From a virus: 64,000 nt of DNA. The notes under the pieces were generated by a model. It saw only the letters and a program-made list of their open reading frames with translations. It was not told the DNA's origin and did not search any database. How positions within the stretch are numbered: the first letter of the stretch is position 1; each line of letters starts with the position of its first letter. A program made the position numbers and the translations under genes. The stretch covers positions 1 to 64,000 of IMG/VR virus record IMGVR_UViG_3300020406_000408; one strand, given 5' to 3'. Below, piece after piece: positions 62,466 through 64,000 of this stretch.

Positions 62466-63403
62466 TATACGTATCCCTGGTTAAGATTTTTGCCGTTTAC
62501 GAAATCATTATAACTAAATGATGAAACTTTTTGTCTGCTGTATATTGGCTGTACCGTCACTGTAAATTGTGATTCAGAAGGTGCCCAACCAACTGTCATT
62601 GCTCTTTTTTGATCTTGAAGAGAAACACCAAAGTTTGAAAGATCATCAACTGGGTCGAAACCTGTTGCTATGTAGTCAACTTCGTTTGGCATATCAACTG
62701 TAAAGTTAACAATCACACATGGGACATTATTAAACACATAATCTCCATAACCACTTAAAAATACAACCGGTGGCGGATTTCCTCTTTGATCTGAATCCTT
62801 ACCATGCCGCATTTTAGTAACTGTTCTCAAGTAATGTAAACAAGCTACCCAATACTGTGCCTCTAAGCCGTTTTGACTGTAAAATTGTCCTGTGATTACC
62901 AATTGATCCACTTGTGAATTCTGATAAGCAAAAAAAGGATAATTATTATGTATAGGAGCCACTTGGTTATAATTTGCCGAGTGACTTAAAATAATCGTAG
63001 GAGTATAAGGAAACATCATTCCTCCTGTGTTGATTAAAGGCGAAATAATCTTTGAATTTTCAAAATCTCTAGGCAAGCTCAGTTTGACACGCCAGTCTCT
63101 GTCTTCAACTGTGGACTGTCCCCAGGATGCTTGTGATGCCGTAGTACCTAGCTCAGAGTCACCACCTTTTAAACCTTTTGCTCGAATGTTACTGACTAAA
63201 TTTTCAGCACCACCTGACACACCATCATATATATTCTGTGCTGTCTCTTTCATTCCTTGGTACATTGGTGATTCTGTTAACCAACTTGGAGCATTACCGC
63301 TATTTGTATTTTGTCCAGCACTTTTAAATGCTTCGGTTGGTTCTTTTTGCCCTTGGTTTACACCATTTTTGCTTATTACGCCGTTTTTGAAATATGTTGC
63401 CAT
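62465..63403 (-). CDS. baseplate tail-tube initiator, gp48/gp54-like
   Basis: A 312-residue protein with an AAGGAG site. The C-terminal half (PYTPTIILSHSANYNQVAPI, NNYPFFAYQNSQVDQLVITG, DYVFNNVPCVIVNFTVDMPN) is the tube-like fold of T4 gp48/gp54, the proteins that start tail-tube polymerisation on the baseplate. The first 100 residues are flexible (Gly/Ser/Asn/Lys). Whether it equals gp48 or gp54 cannot be decided here. It is the first gene of the minus-strand structural run. Confidence 0.75.
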   Translation of the reverse strand: MATYFKNGVISKNGVNQGQKEPTEAFKSAGQNTNSGNAPSWLTESPMYQGMKETAQNIYDGVSGGAENLVSNIRAKGLKGGDSELGTTASQASWGQSTVEDRDWRVKLSLPRDFENSKIISPLINTGGMMFPYTPTIILSHSANYNQVAPIHNNYPFFAYQNSQVDQLVITGQFYSQNGLEAQYWVACLHYLRTVTKMRHGKDSDQRGNPPPVVFLSGYGDYVFNNVPCVIVNFTVDMPNEVDYIATGFDPVDDLSNFGVSLQDQKRAMTVGWAPSESQFTVTVQPIYSRQKVSSFSYNDFVNGKNLNQGYV

Positions 63404-63429
63404 TTGGTTAACTCCTTACTATTATTTAG

Positions 63430-63458
63430 TTGACAAAATTAACAGAGTATATTATAAT
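63430..63458 (+). promoter_or_regulatory. consensus sigma70-type promoter
   Basis: A perfect TTGACA (63430-63435) and TATAAT (63453-63458) separated by 17 bases, in the 78-base divergent gap. It faces the plus-strand gene starting at 63482, which has a GGAG site at 63473-63476. Such a promoter would be read by unmodified host polymerase early in infection. Confidence 0.85.
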
Positions 63459-63481
63459 GTGGTATGAACCTTGGAGAAACA

Positions 63482-64000
63482 ATGAAAAGAATTAATTATT
63501 TAAACAACAAAGACATATTAGCAGAGATTCACAAGTCTAAATCATCGTTTTGTAGCTTTACGGACAACGATTTTGCTGACTTTGATATAATATTACCTAG
63601 TGTGTCTAAAATAAATGTCCGTACAATAGCAGAAGCAAAAAGGAACAAGGCAAAAAAATTACAGCAAAAAGCATTTGAAAAGGCAAAAGAAAGTGGTAAA
63701 AGAGTAAAATTAGCAGAATTTGCTATTGATTATCGAAAAATAGAAAAAACGGACGTGATATTTAGGATTATGATGTATGATCATATTCCTGAAGAACCAG
63801 GACGTAAGAAAAATCCTAAAACAATAGCAGACACAAAAACAAAGGTAAATTTTCCTCCGTTCCAGCATTATAAATTTAATGACAATGGTGAACTTATTTG
63901 CGTAGGTAAAAGTCACTGGGAAGGCGGTATGGAAAATGGTAATTTTACTAAAGAAGGTGGTAAGGTAACAAATAAACTTGCTTTGATGTGGATGAAACTG
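63482..64000 (+). CDS. unidentified basic protein (partial, runs off the window)
   Basis: The frame is open from ATG at 63482 to the end of the window, at least 173 residues, with no stop. It begins MKRINYLNNKDILAEIHKSK and has a Lys/Ala-rich helix at about residues 51-75 (TIAEAKRNKAKKLQQKAFEK), then VIFRIMMYDHIPEEPGRKKN. It resembles, as far as I recall, a conserved protein of T4-like marine phages, but I cannot give its role. It lies behind the sigma70-type promoter and may be an early or middle gene acting on nucleic acid or host proteins. Confidence 0.7.
   Translation, partial: MKRINYLNNKDILAEIHKSKSSFCSFTDNDFADFDIILPSVSKINVRTIAEAKRNKAKKLQQKAFEKAKESGKRVKLAEFAIDYRKIEKTDVIFRIMMYDHIPEEPGRKKNPKTIADTKTKVNFPPFQHYKFNDNGELICVGKSHWEGGMENGNFTKEGGKVTNKLALMWMKL

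Noticed and set aside
63027-63467. Plus-strand open frame of 146 codons over the tube-initiator gene
   Set aside because: Shadow of a convincing baseplate gene and would end inside the divergent promoter.
1-64000. CRISPR arrays, tRNAs, IS elements, integrase or attachment sites
   Set aside because: No regularly spaced repeats, cloverleaf sequences, transposase motifs or recombinase genes were seen; no gap exceeds 80 bases.

Overview
The window reads as about 64 kb of a T4-like marine myovirus genome, AT-rich by eye, with tightly packed genes that mostly overlap by 1-26 bases or abut. The virus assignment rests on a contiguous baseplate module with recognisable T4-type products: a gp48/54-like tube initiator, gp53-like, a hub protein, gp5-like with OB fold and muralytic domain, PAAR tip, gp25-like and gp6-like. 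A 4986-residue virion protein and several tail-fibre-like proteins of the kind found in marine cyanophages and pelagiphages follow. No photosynthesis gene, integrase, tRNA, IS element or CRISPR array is visible, so the host (SAR11-like or picocyanobacterial) is not settled by this window.

Layout. (1) 1-1484, plus strand: end of an unidentified gene, a small conserved-looking protein, and a tail-fibre-like protein with an Mtd-type N-terminus preceded by a late-promoter-like box. (2) 1518-6880, plus strand: accessory genes (fatty-acid desaturase, SDR-like protein, four 2OG-Fe(II) oxygenase-like proteins, nitroreductase, small kinase-like protein, sulfotransferase). (3) 6870-29925, minus strand, converging with (2): the core of the accessory island. 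It holds eight more 2OG-Fe oxygenase-like genes, nine radical-SAM genes in at least four subfamilies, a compact PLP enzyme-like protein, two methyltransferases, a second nitroreductase, a second kinase-like protein and four DxD glycosyltransferase-like proteins. (4) 29918-37281, minus: a small protein, four tail-fibre/virion proteins (three sharing an N-terminal module) and a further virion protein. (5) 37303-63403, minus: giant virion protein and baseplate genes. (6) 63482-64000, plus: a divergent gene behind a consensus sigma70-type promoter, running off the window.

How it fits together. Regions 4 and 5 build the baseplate and host-contact apparatus. The accessory island is flanked on both sides by tail-fibre-like genes and consists almost wholly of enzymes that decorate other molecules: hydroxylate, methylate, glycosylate, sulfate, phosphorylate, or do radical C-H chemistry. 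Twelve oxygenase-like and nine radical-SAM genes in about 23 kb is the most striking feature. My inference, not proven by sequence, is a viral decoration pathway acting on virion fibres, on a surface glycan/peptide, or on host metabolites. Promoter signals are sparse: one strong sigma70-like promoter inside the island, one at the right-hand divergent gap, and NATAAATA late-like boxes before structural genes, two of which contain the stop codon of the upstream gene.
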